Assembly (NCBI RefSeq): GCF_030160235.1
Contig: NZ_BSNY01000071.1
Coordinates: 62,001 to 126,000 of the forward strand
Source of the DNA: Mesorhizobium huakuii
GTDB lineage: Bacteria; Pseudomonadota; Alphaproteobacteria; Rhizobiales; Rhizobiaceae
Direction of reading: 5' to 3'
DNA length: 64,000 nucleotides
Both the position numbers and the translations under genes were made by a program. How positions within the stretch are numbered: the first letter of the stretch is position 1; each line of letters begins with the position of its first letter. Below the pieces are notes generated by a model. That model did no database searches and had not been told where the DNA came from. It saw nothing but the letters and a program-made list of their open reading frames with translations. Below are positions 44,641-54,200 of the stretch, in pieces.

Positions 44641-45912
44641 TTATCGTACCGGTGTGGATGCGATCGCCGGTGCGCCCAAAAATGCCGGCCGCAACAACAG
44701 CTGATGGCGGTATTCGAGCGCGATGGCACCCCACACCAGCCCGAGCAGCAGATACATATGGCGCCAGTGGTCGATGTCGATGAAGGTGCCGAGGCCGATA
44801 TTGCCGATGAAGGCGACATACGCGCACAACAGATAGGGCTGCCACGGCCGGTCGCGCAGCAGGATGCGGAACCCGGCCACCATGGTCCAGACGACCAGCG
44901 TCAGGAACGACACGAAGCCGAGCCAGCCATAGTCCATCAGCATTTTCAGCCAGATGTCGTGCGTGTCCTCGCCGAACATCTTGCCGAAGACCAGCGGCCC
45001 GATGCCGAACGGACGCTCCATCGCCATCTGGAAGCCGATTCCGTAGCGGGCGAAGCGGCCGAGGCGGGCGGTGTCATAGCTCTGTTCGAGATGCGCGCGG
45101 CTGGAAAACATCTCCGACACGCCGGGCAGTTGCAGGATGACGATGATGGCGATCGTCAGCAGTGACAGCGCGGCGATGGTCATGATCACCACGCGCAGCC
45201 GGAACTTGCCGCTGGCGCTCTGCAGGAACAGGCAGCCGGTGAGCAGGACCGCCGATACGGCGAACATGCCCCAGGCGCCGCGCGAGAAGGAGAAGAAGAT
45301 GCCCAATGTGATGATCAGCAGCGGCACCGCCAGCAACGGCATGCGCGCGATCGAACCTGTCAGGATCAGATAGAGCAGATAGGTGCCGGGCAGCACCAGG
45401 AACGGCCCGAAAACGTTCGGGTCCTGGAAGGCGCCTGCGGCACGGTCGTATTTGGTGAACATCTCGGCGCCGGGGAAGGCATGGAAATAGCCTGCTATGC
45501 CAAGCAGCGAGGTCGCCACCGCCGAGACGACATAGGCATTGAAGATCAGCCGGTAGAGGCTTGGCTGCGTGGCCGTCACTGAGGCGAAGAACACCGCGCT
45601 GAAGGCCAGAAACAGCGATACGGATAGATAGAGCGGCGTGAAGGCGAGGTCCGCCATCTGCGTCATGGAGATCATGCCGCCGATGTTCATCGTCACCAGC
45701 AGCACCAGCAGCGGCATGGCCGCACGCGAAATCCGCAGGCCGAAGAGCGCCCAGATGGCGATCAGTCCGGCCATGTAGATTTCGTAAGGCGCCGGCTCGC
45801 TGATGACGAAGCCGGACAGAAGGATGCCGACCACCACCGCACTGGAAGAAATCAGGGCGATCAGCTTGGCGTTGACCGCGGCCTGAGGCAGCTCATGGGA
45901 AATCGCGCTCAA
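44641..45912 (-). CDS. O-antigen ligase/polymerase family membrane protein
   Basis: A 423-residue protein with about 11-12 hydrophobic spans and one larger outside loop around residue 265-310. The Wzy_C domain is indicated by FFSFSRGAWGMF, the loop RLGRFARYGIGFQMAMERPF and GEDTHDIWLKMLMDYGWLG, where the His is typical of ligases and polymerases. It would polymerise or attach polysaccharide repeat units in the periplasm. Its start overlaps the stop of the priming transferase gene by four bases. Confidence 0.85.
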   Translation of the reverse strand: MSAISHELPQAAVNAKLIALISSSAVVVGILLSGFVISEPAPYEIYMAGLIAIWALFGLRISRAAMPLLVLLVTMNIGGMISMTQMADLAFTPLYLSVSLFLAFSAVFFASVTATQPSLYRLIFNAYVVSAVATSLLGIAGYFHAFPGAEMFTKYDRAAGAFQDPNVFGPFLVLPGTYLLYLILTGSIARMPLLAVPLLIITLGIFFSFSRGAWGMFAVSAVLLTGCLFLQSASGKFRLRVVIMTIAALSLLTIAIIVILQLPGVSEMFSSRAHLEQSYDTARLGRFARYGIGFQMAMERPFGIGPLVFGKMFGEDTHDIWLKMLMDYGWLGFVSFLTLVVWTMVAGFRILLRDRPWQPYLLCAYVAFIGNIGLGTFIDIDHWRHMYLLLGLVWGAIALEYRHQLLLRPAFLGAPAIASTPVR

Positions 45913-47444
45913 TAGGCGTTTTCCGTGTTGAGCAATCGGATCGGCGTCAGGAACAGGATCCTGAGATCGAACAGCAGCGACCAGTTCTCGATGTAGTAGA
46001 GATCGTACTCCGTCCGCATGCGGATCTTCTCATTGGTGTCCATCTCGCCGCGCCAGCCGTTGATCTGCGCCCAGCCGGTAACGCCGGGCTTGACCTTGTG
46101 GCGAGCGAAATAGCCGTCGACCACCTCGTTGTAGAGCAGGTTGTGCGATTGCGCGGCGATGGCATGCGGGCGCGGACCGATCAGCGACAGGGAGCCCAGC
46201 AGGGAATTGACGAACTGCGGCAGTTCGTCGATCGAGGTCTTGCGGATGAAGCGGCCGACGCGGGTGACGCGCGGATCGTTCTTGGTCACAGTCTGCTTGG
46301 CGGTCGGGTCCGACCGGTCCGTGTACATCGAGCGGAACTTGTAGACCTCGATGATCTCGTTGTTGAAGCCGTGGCGCTTCTGCTTGAACAGCACCGGTCC
46401 CTTGCTGTCGAGCTTGATGGCGATGGCGGTCGCCAGCATCACCGGCGAGAAGACGATGATGCCGATCAGCGAGAAAACGATGTCGAAGGTGCGCTTGGCG
46501 ACCGAATCCCAGTCGTTGATCGGCTTGTCGAAGATGTCGAGCATCGGCACCGAGCCGATGAAGGAATAGGCGCGCGGACGGAACTGCAGCGCGTTGGAAT
46601 GCGCCGAAAGCCGGATGTCGACGGGCAGCACCCACAGCTTCTTCAACAGCTGCAGCACGCGCGTTTCGGCGGTCAGCGGCAGCGACACGATCAGCATGTC
46701 GATACGGGCGATGCGGGCGAACTCGATCAGTTCCGAAATGGTGCCGAGCTTGGGATAGCCGGCGACGATCGGCGGCGAGCGCTTGTCGGAACGGTCATCG
46801 AAGATGCCGCAGATGCGGATGTCGTTGTAAGGCTGCTTTTCGACCGAGCGGATCAGGATTTCCGCCGCCTTGCCGCCGCCGACGATGACGGCGCGCCGCT
46901 CCATGCGGCCATCGCGCGCCCAGCGCCGGATCAGTCTCGACATCACCAGCCTGAGGCCGAAGAGCAGGACGAAGCCGACGACGAACCAGGTGCCGAACAA
47001 AAGCCGCGAATAGTCTTGCGACATCTTCATGACGAAGGCTGTCAACGCCATCAGCGCGAAGGCGCCGGCCCAGACCAGCAGGATGCGGCCGAAATTGGCG
47101 ATCGGCCGCATCAGCGAAACCACCTGGTAGCAGTCGGTGACATCGAGGAGCACCACGGCGAGGAACGACGCGGCGGCGATCGTCACAGGATATTGCCAGG
47201 CGAGATAGTTGAAGAAACCGACAAAGTAGAAATAGACGCAGAGCCCCGAAAGGAACAGCACTCCGAATTCGACCATGCGCAGGACGCCGCTGACCATGAT
47301 CGGCGACATCGTATCGCGCCGGTACTGCGACGCGACCTGCCGGGCGACGTCGTTCATGCCGCCGGGCGCATCGCCATCGGTCGGGCCGTCGAATTTACGC
47401 ACCGCTTCGGGTGAAAAGCGGTGCGCGGGGTCGATCTCATTCAT
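45909..47444 (-). CDS. Undecaprenyl-phosphate glucose phosphotransferase (WcaJ/ExoY-like)
   Basis: A 511-residue enzyme that attaches the first sugar phosphate to the lipid carrier. Four or five spans at the N-terminus, a CoA-binding-like middle domain ([20 protein letters not shown]), one more span, and the bacterial sugar transferase domain at the end: [42 protein letters not shown] and [21 protein letters not shown] chose ATG 47444 ([10 protein letters not shown]); the frame is open 21 codons upstream. It is the probable first sugar step for the polysaccharide built by the neighbours. Confidence 0.92.
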   Translation of the reverse strand: MNEIDPAHRFSPEAVRKFDGPTDGDAPGGMNDVARQVASQYRRDTMSPIMVSGVLRMVEFGVLFLSGLCVYFYFVGFFNYLAWQYPVTIAAASFLAVVLLDVTDCYQVVSLMRPIANFGRILLVWAGAFALMALTAFVMKMSQDYSRLLFGTWFVVGFVLLFGLRLVMSRLIRRWARDGRMERRAVIVGGGKAAEILIRSVEKQPYNDIRICGIFDDRSDKRSPPIVAGYPKLGTISELIEFARIARIDMLIVSLPLTAETRVLQLLKKLWVLPVDIRLSAHSNALQFRPRAYSFIGSVPMLDIFDKPINDWDSVAKRTFDIVFSLIGIIVFSPVMLATAIAIKLDSKGPVLFKQKRHGFNNEIIEVYKFRSMYTDRSDPTAKQTVTKNDPRVTRVGRFIRKTSIDELPQFVNSLLGSLSLIGPRPHAIAAQSHNLLYNEVVDGYFARHKVKPGVTGWAQINGWRGEMDTNEKIRMRTEYDLYYIENWSLLFDLRILFLTPIRLLNTENAY

Positions 47445-47533
47445 GGAACAGTCCGCAAGCTTCCCCAGGGTGATTAGCAAAAGAGAGCTAAGAAACCCTT
47501 GAAACAACGTGTGGCTTTGGAAAGGCCCGGACG

Positions 47534-48664
47534 TTACCTGCCGAGCGCGGCAAAATAGGCCTTCTCGATTTCAGCGGCCATGACGTCGGCGCCGAAGCGC
47601 GCCCTGAGGCCGGCGCCATCGGGCATCAGGGCGCCATAAGCGGCAAGGTCGGCCAGTGCCTCGCTCATCTTGTCAGCGAGTTCGGCCGCATCGGGGCGGA
47701 TCAGGGCAGGGGAGCCGGAACCGAAGATCTCCGGTATGCCGCCCACGGAGGTGGCGATCATTGGTCTTGCCGCGGCAAGTGTCTCCAGCACGATATAGGG
47801 CATGGCTTCCGCACGGGAGGGAACGACCACCAGCCCGGCAAGAGCGAAGGCCTCCCTGGCCGGCATCGGCGACAGGAAGCGGACATGGCCTTGCAGTCCC
47901 AGGCGCTGCACCTGCGCGTGGTAGCGCGGCAGGTCGTCGCCGTCGCCGACCATCACCGCGCTCAGCGCACGGCCGAGCCTGGGACCGGCGGCCGCCAGGG
48001 CATCGATGAAGATGTCGGGCCCCTTCAGGTCCCGCATCATGCCGATATAGAGCAGATCCGCCGCGTCGGGTGCGATGAGCACCGGTTCGAATTCGGCTGC
48101 GCGCAGTCCGTTATAGACCAGCATGTTCGGGATCGGCGGCTCGCCCACCTTCCTGCGGTAGGTTCGCCGCTCGTAGTCCGAGACGAACAGCAGGCAATCG
48201 GTGAAGCGCGCCATGGAGCGCTCCAGCGCAAAGAACAGCTTCCCCGTGGCTGTCGTTTCGTCATAGTGGAGGGAGCCGCCATGCGGCGAATAAAGGCGGG
48301 CTACGCGAGACCTTGATACCCGCAACAATGAGCCGAACAGACGGGCATAGGCGCCACCCTTGGCACCGTGCCCATGCAACACGTCCGGCCGCAATTCCTT
48401 GATGATCCCGTAGGTGCGCCGGGCAGAGGCGAGATCGCCCGGGCCGACATGGCGCTGCATCGGCGTGCGATGGATGCCGAGCGCCAGCATGTCCTTCATC
48501 TGCTCGAACAGGCGTTCCTCGAACTCGCCGCCAGTGGTCGAATCGCAGACGATGCCGACCACATGGCCTGCGGCGACCTGCGCTTCGGTCAGGTCGCGCA
48601 CATGCCGGAAAATTCCTCCGACCGGTGAGCGAAAGCAGTGGACGATCCTGAGCTTGTCCGCCAC
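47534..48664 (-). CDS. Glycosyltransferase family 4
   Basis: A 376-residue GT-B enzyme. LRIVHCFRSPVGGIFRHVRD opens the acceptor domain with a glycine loop; the donor domain has YIGMMRDLKGPDIFIDAL and AEAMPYIVLETLAAARPMIATSVGGIPE with the E-x7-E pattern. It likely adds one sugar of the exopolysaccharide repeat. The start is GTG 48664, 10 bases after the export lipoprotein stop, so both are on one transcript. Sugar type not readable. Confidence 0.9.
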   Translation of the reverse strand: MADKLRIVHCFRSPVGGIFRHVRDLTEAQVAAGHVVGIVCDSTTGGEFEERLFEQMKDMLALGIHRTPMQRHVGPGDLASARRTYGIIKELRPDVLHGHGAKGGAYARLFGSLLRVSRSRVARLYSPHGGSLHYDETTATGKLFFALERSMARFTDCLLFVSDYERRTYRRKVGEPPIPNMLVYNGLRAAEFEPVLIAPDAADLLYIGMMRDLKGPDIFIDALAAAGPRLGRALSAVMVGDGDDLPRYHAQVQRLGLQGHVRFLSPMPAREAFALAGLVVVPSRAEAMPYIVLETLAAARPMIATSVGGIPEIFGSGSPALIRPDAAELADKMSEALADLAAYGALMPDGAGLRARFGADVMAAEIEKAYFAALGR

Positions 48665-48674
48665 GTGGTGTCTG

Positions 48675-49238
48675 TCAGAACAGGCGTTCGCGGACGTAGA
48701 CGGTATCTCCGGGCAGCAGCGGATCGGATGTCACCACACGGCCGGTCATCACCTTGCCGTTGATGTCGCGGGTGATGTCGACGCTTTCTTGGTTGGCGCG
48801 TGGCGAGAAGCCGCCGGCAATGGCGATGGCCTTCTGCACGGTCAGGCCAGGCACGTAGGAATACTGGCCGGCAGCGCCCACTTCGCCCATGACGAAGATC
48901 GGCCGGTAGCGATCGATCTCGACCGAGACGTCGGGGTCGCGCAGATAGCCCTGCCGCAGTTTGTCGGCGATTTCCTTTTCCATCTGCTGCGCGGTGTGGC
49001 CACGCGCCGGAATGGCGCCGACGAGCGGGAAGGAGAGGTAGCCGGACTGGTCGACACTGTACGTGTTGGTCAGGCCTTCCTGCTCGAACACGGTGACGCG
49101 GATGCGGTCGCCGGCGCCGAGACGGTAAGGTTGGTCGAGGACCTCGTGGAAGGCAGCCGGCGTCGGACGGTAGCTGGAGCAGCCGGCGAGCATCGATACG
49201 GCAAGCAGAGCGTGAAAGAGGGAAGCAGTGCTTTTCAT
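48675..49238 (-). CDS. Polysaccharide export lipoprotein (Wza/ExoF-like)
   Basis: A 187-residue protein with a lipoprotein signal ending LAGC (Cys near residue 19). The Poly_export and SLBB-type parts are visible in YRLGAGDRIRVTVFEQEGLT, VDQSGYLSFPLVGAIPARGH and YRPIFVMGEVGAAGQYSYVP, LLPGDTVYVRERLF. It is about half the length of Wza, so it lacks the C-terminal membrane helix domain. It starts at ATG 49238, first of the minus-strand operon and divergent from the Wzc-like gene. Confidence 0.9.
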   Translation of the reverse strand: MKSTASLFHALLAVSMLAGCSSYRPTPAAFHEVLDQPYRLGAGDRIRVTVFEQEGLTNTYSVDQSGYLSFPLVGAIPARGHTAQQMEKEIADKLRQGYLRDPDVSVEIDRYRPIFVMGEVGAAGQYSYVPGLTVQKAIAIAGGFSPRANQESVDITRDINGKVMTGRVVTSDPLLPGDTVYVRERLF

Positions 49239-49494
49239 GACCGGATACGTACCTTCGACTGGCCGCTGCGGCGTCGCAGCAAACATCTGGGATCGGGTTC
49301 GTTATCATCCTGTTAGGGTTAATGGCCGGTAAAGGAGCCAGCCGATAGCGCTGCACGAAGCAGGGGTTTTGCCGTTTTTATCGTTTTTCTTGGGCGCTGC
49401 CAGTAATCCCTAATGGGGTATTACCGTGATCTTAACGGCTGAGTTACCATAGTTGTTTACGGTGCATCCTGACCCAGTTTCGGAGTAGGGATGC

Positions 49495-51777
49495 ATGTCC
49501 GTTCAGTCCGCGGCCGCAGATGTCGACGTTGACCTCAGGCAGCTCTTCGCCAGCCTGGCGAGGAACTGGCTGCGCATATTGCTCTTCGTTCTGGTGGTGA
49601 CCGGTCTGGCGTTTGCGTTCGCTTCGTTCGCGACCAAGCACTACAAGGCCCAGACGCAGGTGGAAATCGCCCCGCGCGAATCCGTCTACACCCGTCCGGC
49701 CGGCAGCAACAATGACGGCGACAAGCCGATCCTGGATGAGCAGGGCGTCGCCACCCAGGTCCAGATCATTTCGTCCAACGAAATCCTCAAGCAGGTGGCG
49801 CAGAAGCTCGGTCTGGCGCGGCTGCGTGAGTTCGACGAAACGATCAACATGTCGGCGCTCAGCCGCGTGCTGATCCTGCTTGGGTTGAAGAACGACCCGA
49901 TGGATGTTCCGGCCGATGAACGCGTGTTGAAGAAGATGCGCGAGAAGCTCAACGTCTTCGGCGTTGAAAAGACCCGCATCATCGCCATCGAGTTCTCCTC
50001 AGAGGATCCCAAGCTCGCCGCCGCCATTCCCGATGCCATTGCCGCCGCCTATATTGCGGGGCAGGGCGCGGCCAAGAGCGAATCGAACACCGCCGCCGCC
50101 GACTTTCTGGCGCCCGAAATCGCCGACCTTTCGAAGCAGGTCAGGGATGCCGAGGCCAAGGTCGCGGCCTACCGCGCGCAGTCCGACCTGCTGATGGGCG
50201 GCAACAATGCCACTCTTGCCACCCAGCAGCTGGCCGAACTGTCGACCGAATTGTCGCGGGTGAGGGCCAATCGCGCCGCGGCGGAGGGTACCGCCGACAA
50301 CGTGCGTAAGGCGCTGCAGAATGGCGGCTCGCTGGATTCACTGCCGGAAGTCCTGTCGTCCGACCTGATCCAGCGGTTGCGGGAGCGGCAGGCCGAGCTG
50401 CGCGCCACCATCGCCGACCTGTCGACGACGATGCTCGACAACCATCCGCGTGTCCGCGCCGCCAAATCACAGCTCGCCGATCTCGATGCGCAGATCCGCA
50501 GCGAAGCCCAGAAGATCATGAAGGGCCTGGTGATGCAGGCCGATGCCGCCAAGGCGCGCGAAAGCCAGCTCGTCTCCGACGTCAATCAGCTGAAAGCGGC
50601 TTCGGCGCAGGCCGGCGAACAGCAGGTCGATCTCGACGCGCTGCAGCGCGACGCTGCCGCCAAGCGCCAGCAGCTCGAGCTCTATCTGACCAACTACCGC
50701 GAGGCAGCTTCGCGTCAGGACCGCAACTATGCGCCGGTCGACGCCCGTGTCGCCTCGCCGGCTTCGGTGCCCTCCGAGCCATATTTCCCCAAGGTTGGGC
50801 CGATCGTTGGCGCGGCTGCGGCGGCTTCGCTTCTGCTGGCGGCCATATTCACCTTGTTGCGGGAACTCTTCTCGGGTCGCGCCATGCGCCCGGCTCCAGG
50901 CGCCCGTTTTGCGCCGATCGACGAAGTGGCCATGCCGGCAACTGCTCGCCAGCAGCCGGACGCCCTTGAGCCATCTGCCCTCCTTGAGCCGGCTGTCGCT
51001 AGCACGTTCGCCGATCGTGGCCCCGAGACGCAATGGCCCGAAGCGGTCACGGAACCGGAGATGGTGATGCAGCCGCGGCCCGTTGCCGAGCCTGAGCCTG
51101 CCGCCAAGGTTGAGCCAGTCGCCGAGGCCGAATCGGTCGCCGAGGCGGAGCCCGTCGTGGAAGCACAGCGGCCGCGCTCGGTGCTTGGTGAGATCGACAT
51201 CGAGAAGGCCGCGGAAAGGCTGATCGCCAGCGGGGCCGCCCGCGCCATATTCGTTTCGCCCGAAGGCGACGAGGCAGCCGCGTCGGCGATCCTGGTGGCG
51301 CGCGAAGTGTCCGACGCCGGCCTGCGCGTCCTGCTGCTCGACCTCACCGCCTCGGGTGCTGCTTCGCGGCCGATGCTGGACAGCGGCCTTTTCCCGGGGA
51401 TCACCGATCTGCTCGCCTCGCAGGCGCAGTTCAGCGACGTCATCCATGCCGATCTCTATTCCGATTGCCACGTCATTCCCGTCGGCACCGCCGATCCGGT
51501 CCGCGCCATGCGCGCGGCCGACCGGCTGCCGATCATCATGCAGTCGCTGACCACCGCCTACGATCTGGTGGTGGTCGAATGCGGGCCTGCCGACGCGCAA
51601 GGCATCAGCCGTCTGGGCGGCGAGGCCACTGAGGTGTTCCTGTCGATGCTCGAACCGGACGACGAGGTCACCAGGGCCGCGGTCAAGCTGATCGAAAGCG
51701 GTTATCCCGACCTGACGCTGGTGACGCCGCTGGGCCATGAGCCACCGGGCACACCGGGACGGCGCTCCGCGGCCTGA
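49495..51777 (+). CDS. Wzc/ExoP-like exopolysaccharide chain-length protein with a degenerate kinase-like domain
   Basis: A 760-residue inner-membrane protein. Wzz domain at about 10-100 with the first span (WLRILLFVLVVTGLAFAFAS), a long coiled-coil periplasmic region at about 190-400, and a second span (AAAAASLLLAAIFTLLRELF) near 443. A Pro/Glu/Ala-rich linker (EPEPAAKVEPVAEAESVAEA) leads to a BY-kinase-like domain from about 565: AIFVSPEGDEAAASAILVAR, then LLLDLTASG and LVVVECGP. The GKT/S of Walker A is absent and there is no tyrosine-rich tail, so kinase activity is unlikely. Confidence 0.88.
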   Translation: MSVQSAAADVDVDLRQLFASLARNWLRILLFVLVVTGLAFAFASFATKHYKAQTQVEIAPRESVYTRPAGSNNDGDKPILDEQGVATQVQIISSNEILKQVAQKLGLARLREFDETINMSALSRVLILLGLKNDPMDVPADERVLKKMREKLNVFGVEKTRIIAIEFSSEDPKLAAAIPDAIAAAYIAGQGAAKSESNTAAADFLAPEIADLSKQVRDAEAKVAAYRAQSDLLMGGNNATLATQQLAELSTELSRVRANRAAAEGTADNVRKALQNGGSLDSLPEVLSSDLIQRLRERQAELRATIADLSTTMLDNHPRVRAAKSQLADLDAQIRSEAQKIMKGLVMQADAAKARESQLVSDVNQLKAASAQAGEQQVDLDALQRDAAAKRQQLELYLTNYREAASRQDRNYAPVDARVASPASVPSEPYFPKVGPIVGAAAAASLLLAAIFTLLRELFSGRAMRPAPGARFAPIDEVAMPATARQQPDALEPSALLEPAVASTFADRGPETQWPEAVTEPEMVMQPRPVAEPEPAAKVEPVAEAESVAEAEPVVEAQRPRSVLGEIDIEKAAERLIASGAARAIFVSPEGDEAAASAILVAREVSDAGLRVLLLDLTASGAASRPMLDSGLFPGITDLLASQAQFSDVIHADLYSDCHVIPVGTADPVRAMRAADRLPIIMQSLTTAYDLVVVECGPADAQGISRLGGEATEVFLSMLEPDDEVTRAAVKLIESGYPDLTLVTPLGHEPPGTPGRRSAA

Positions 51778-51792
51778 AAGCCGCCGCCCGGC

Positions 51793-52626
51793 CTATCCCA
51801 GCTCCAGCGTCGTCACGCCGAATACCCTCTTGGCATCGAGTTTCGGTGGCGTGCCTTGGTACATGCGGGTGGTGCTGAAGGTCGGTGAGAAACCGGCCGC
51901 CTCGAGCGCAGCGATGAAATCCACCTGGGTGGCCGGCACATCGACGTTCAATTCGCCACCACACGTGCCAGACAGTTCCCCGAACAGTTCGAGTGCGGTC
52001 TGCGCGTCGTCGGCAAAGAGCGGGCCGATCTTGAAGCCGCTGCGGCAGGCTCGCGCCACCGCATAGCCGGCCATCCCCCGCGAAGTGATCGCCGCCACGG
52101 CATGGTGTGGCGGCTGCAGCCATCGCTGCAGGAAAGACCGCCGGGGCGCGGGAAAGCAGAGCGCATCATAGGCGATGATGTCGGGCACCGGTTGCGCACT
52201 CACGATGCGAGACCGCGCGGCGCCGACGGGCAGGGCCGCGGGGCGCCCGCTGTAGCGAATGGTTTCGTAGACCGGCCTGAACCCCTTGCTGCGGTAGTTG
52301 GCCTGCTGCTCTTCGACGCCATCGAGGCCGATGGTGCGCCCGGCCAGCCTGTCCATGCCCGCGGCCCACACCGCCTTGCCGTTGCCCTTGCCGCGCATGT
52401 CCGGGCGGCTGATGTAGAGGCCGATGAAACCGAAATCCTGTCCGTAGGCCACCGCCGAGATCGCGGCGACCATTTCGTCCCCGACAAAGGCACCGATGAA
52501 ACCCTCCGGGTCCGCTGCCTGGAACATTGCCGCGTCTTCAAGGCCGGGATTCCAGCCCTCGTCAGCCGCCCAGTCGATGAGATCAGTCAATTCCCCAAGC
52601 GACAGCGTGCGGATGATCGGTTTCAT
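51793..52626 (-). CDS. GNAT-family N-acetyltransferase
   Basis: A 277-residue protein with an N-terminal GNAT domain: GFIGAFVGDEMVAAISAVAY, FGFIGLYISRPDMRGKGNGK (the acetyl-CoA loop) and GLDGVEEQQANYRSKGFRPV. The C-terminal half is a second GNAT-like fold (ELNVDVPATQVDFIAALEAA). ATG 52626 has GGAG 8 bases upstream; a GTG three codons earlier overlaps the racemase stop. As the last gene of the transporter operon it may acetylate the imported compound, an inference from place. Confidence 0.85.
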   Translation of the reverse strand: MKPIIRTLSLGELTDLIDWAADEGWNPGLEDAAMFQAADPEGFIGAFVGDEMVAAISAVAYGQDFGFIGLYISRPDMRGKGNGKAVWAAGMDRLAGRTIGLDGVEEQQANYRSKGFRPVYETIRYSGRPAALPVGAARSRIVSAQPVPDIIAYDALCFPAPRRSFLQRWLQPPHHAVAAITSRGMAGYAVARACRSGFKIGPLFADDAQTALELFGELSGTCGGELNVDVPATQVDFIAALEAAGFSPTFSTTRMYQGTPPKLDAKRVFGVTTLELG

Positions 52627-52631
52627 GGTGC

Positions 52632-53384
52632 TCACTCCGCGGCGACAGCTCCGGGCGAGAACGATTTCAGCATACCATTATAGGGCTTGGCCAGCGGGCT
52701 GGCATAGGCGCCGCGCTTCGATGTCGAAAGGCCCAGCGCAATCAGTGCTTCGGCCTGCTTGATCGCGGCGCCGACGCCGTCGATGACAGGCAGTCCGAAA
52801 TCCGCCTGCAACTGGTGCGCAAGGTCTGCCATGCCGGCGCAGCCAAGCACGATGGCTTCGGCACGATCCTCCTCCACGGCCCGGGCGATCTCGTCGCGCA
52901 GCTTGCCAACCGCTCCCGATGCCGGATCCTCGAGCGCCAGCACCGGAATGTCGGCGGCCCGCACACGCGCCCGTCCCGCCATGCCGTAGCGCTGCACCAG
53001 CCCCTCCACCGGCACGCGCGAGCGTTCGGTGGTGGTCACGACGGTGAAGCGCTGGGCGATGAAGGAGGCGATGCCGAGTGCCGCCTCGCAGATGCCGATG
53101 ACGGGAATGGCGGCCATGGCGCGCGCGGCGTCGAGGCCGGTGTCGTCGAAACAGGCGATGATCGCCGCCTGCGCACCGCCGCGCTCGCCGGCGGCGATCT
53201 CCATCAAAAGGCCCGGCACGGCCAGAGCCTCGTCATAATAGCCTTCGATCGAGGCCGGTCCCGTGGACGAGGTGACGGCGACGATTTCGGTCCCGGCGCC
53301 GGCAACGCCGCGCGCGGCCGCCGCGATGGTCTCCGTCATGCTCGCCGTCGTGTTGGGGTTCACCACCAGGATCTGCACGGTCAT
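52632..53384 (-). CDS. Aspartate/glutamate/hydantoin racemase family protein
   Basis: A 250-residue enzyme of the Asp/Glu racemase superfamily. ILVVNPNTTASMTETI opens it as in hydantoin racemases. The two catalytic Cys are in AIIACFDDTGLDAARAM and VLGCAGMADLAHQLQ; the first is followed by FDDTG as in allantoin and hydantoin racemases. It would act on an amino acid or hydantoin taken up by the neighbouring ABC transporter. Its ATG overlaps the permease stop. Confidence 0.85.
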   Translation of the reverse strand: MTVQILVVNPNTTASMTETIAAAARGVAGAGTEIVAVTSSTGPASIEGYYDEALAVPGLLMEIAAGERGGAQAAIIACFDDTGLDAARAMAAIPVIGICEAALGIASFIAQRFTVVTTTERSRVPVEGLVQRYGMAGRARVRAADIPVLALEDPASGAVGKLRDEIARAVEEDRAEAIVLGCAGMADLAHQLQADFGLPVIDGVGAAIKQAEALIALGLSTSKRGAYASPLAKPYNGMLKSFSPGAVAAE

Positions 53385-54199
53385 GCTCTCGCCCGGTGGC
53401 GGCCGACATAGAGGATAGCGCCCAGCGTCGCCAGGATCACCAGGAAGGAAAACACCGTCGTCACCGTGCCCAGCGCGTAGAGCACCGGCGTGGTGACATT
53501 GGTGGTCATGCCATAAATCTCGAGCGGCAGCGTGTTGAAGGTTCCCGATGTCATGAGCGTGCGGGCGAACTCGTCATAGGAGAGCGTGAAGCCGAACAAG
53601 CCGACGCCGATCAGGCTCGGTGCGATCATCGGCAGCACGACATGGACGAAGGTCTGCCAGGAGGTGGCGCCGAGATCGCGCGCGGCCTCCTCGTAAGCCG
53701 GCGAGAAGCGGTTGAAGACGGCGAACATGATCAGCACGCCGAACGGCAAGGTCCAGGTCAGATGCGCGCCGAAGGCCGACGTATACCAGGCCGGGCGCAG
53801 GCCGACCTGCTGGAAGACCACGCCGATGCCCAGCGAGATGATGATGGAGGGCACGACGAGACTGGCGACCGCCAGATAGAACAGGGCGGTGGCGCCGCGA
53901 AACTTCCGGCGGAAGGCAAGGCCCGCCAGCAGCGACACGATGACGGTGACGACCATCACCATCAGGCCCAGCACCAGCGAGCGCTTGAAGCTGCCGCCGA
54001 AATCGCCGACCGCCTGGCGTTCGAACAGATTGGCGAACCAGTGCAGCGACACGCCGTTGAGCGGGAAGGTGAGGCCCCCGGTCTCGCCCTGGAAGGACAG
54101 GATCAGGATCGCCGACAGCGGGCCGTAGAGGAACAGCACGAACAGCGCGAAGAAGGCCGCCAGCACGTAGAATTCGAGGGTGCGTTTTTCGTGGCTCAC
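53381..54199 (-). CDS. ABC transporter permease (PotC type)
   Basis: A 272-residue membrane protein with six spans and the coupling motif EEAARDLGATSWQTFVHVVL near residue 170. Its place after the other permease and the PotD-like protein gives the second channel half of a spermidine/putrescine-type importer. Overlaps the racemase gene by four bases. Confidence 0.9.
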   Translation of the reverse strand: MSHEKRTLEFYVLAAFFALFVLFLYGPLSAILILSFQGETGGLTFPLNGVSLHWFANLFERQAVGDFGGSFKRSLVLGLMVMVVTVIVSLLAGLAFRRKFRGATALFYLAVASLVVPSIIISLGIGVVFQQVGLRPAWYTSAFGAHLTWTLPFGVLIMFAVFNRFSPAYEEAARDLGATSWQTFVHVVLPMIAPSLIGVGLFGFTLSYDEFARTLMTSGTFNTLPLEIYGMTTNVTTPVLYALGTVTTVFSFLVILATLGAILYVGRHRARA

Positions 54200-54200
54200 G

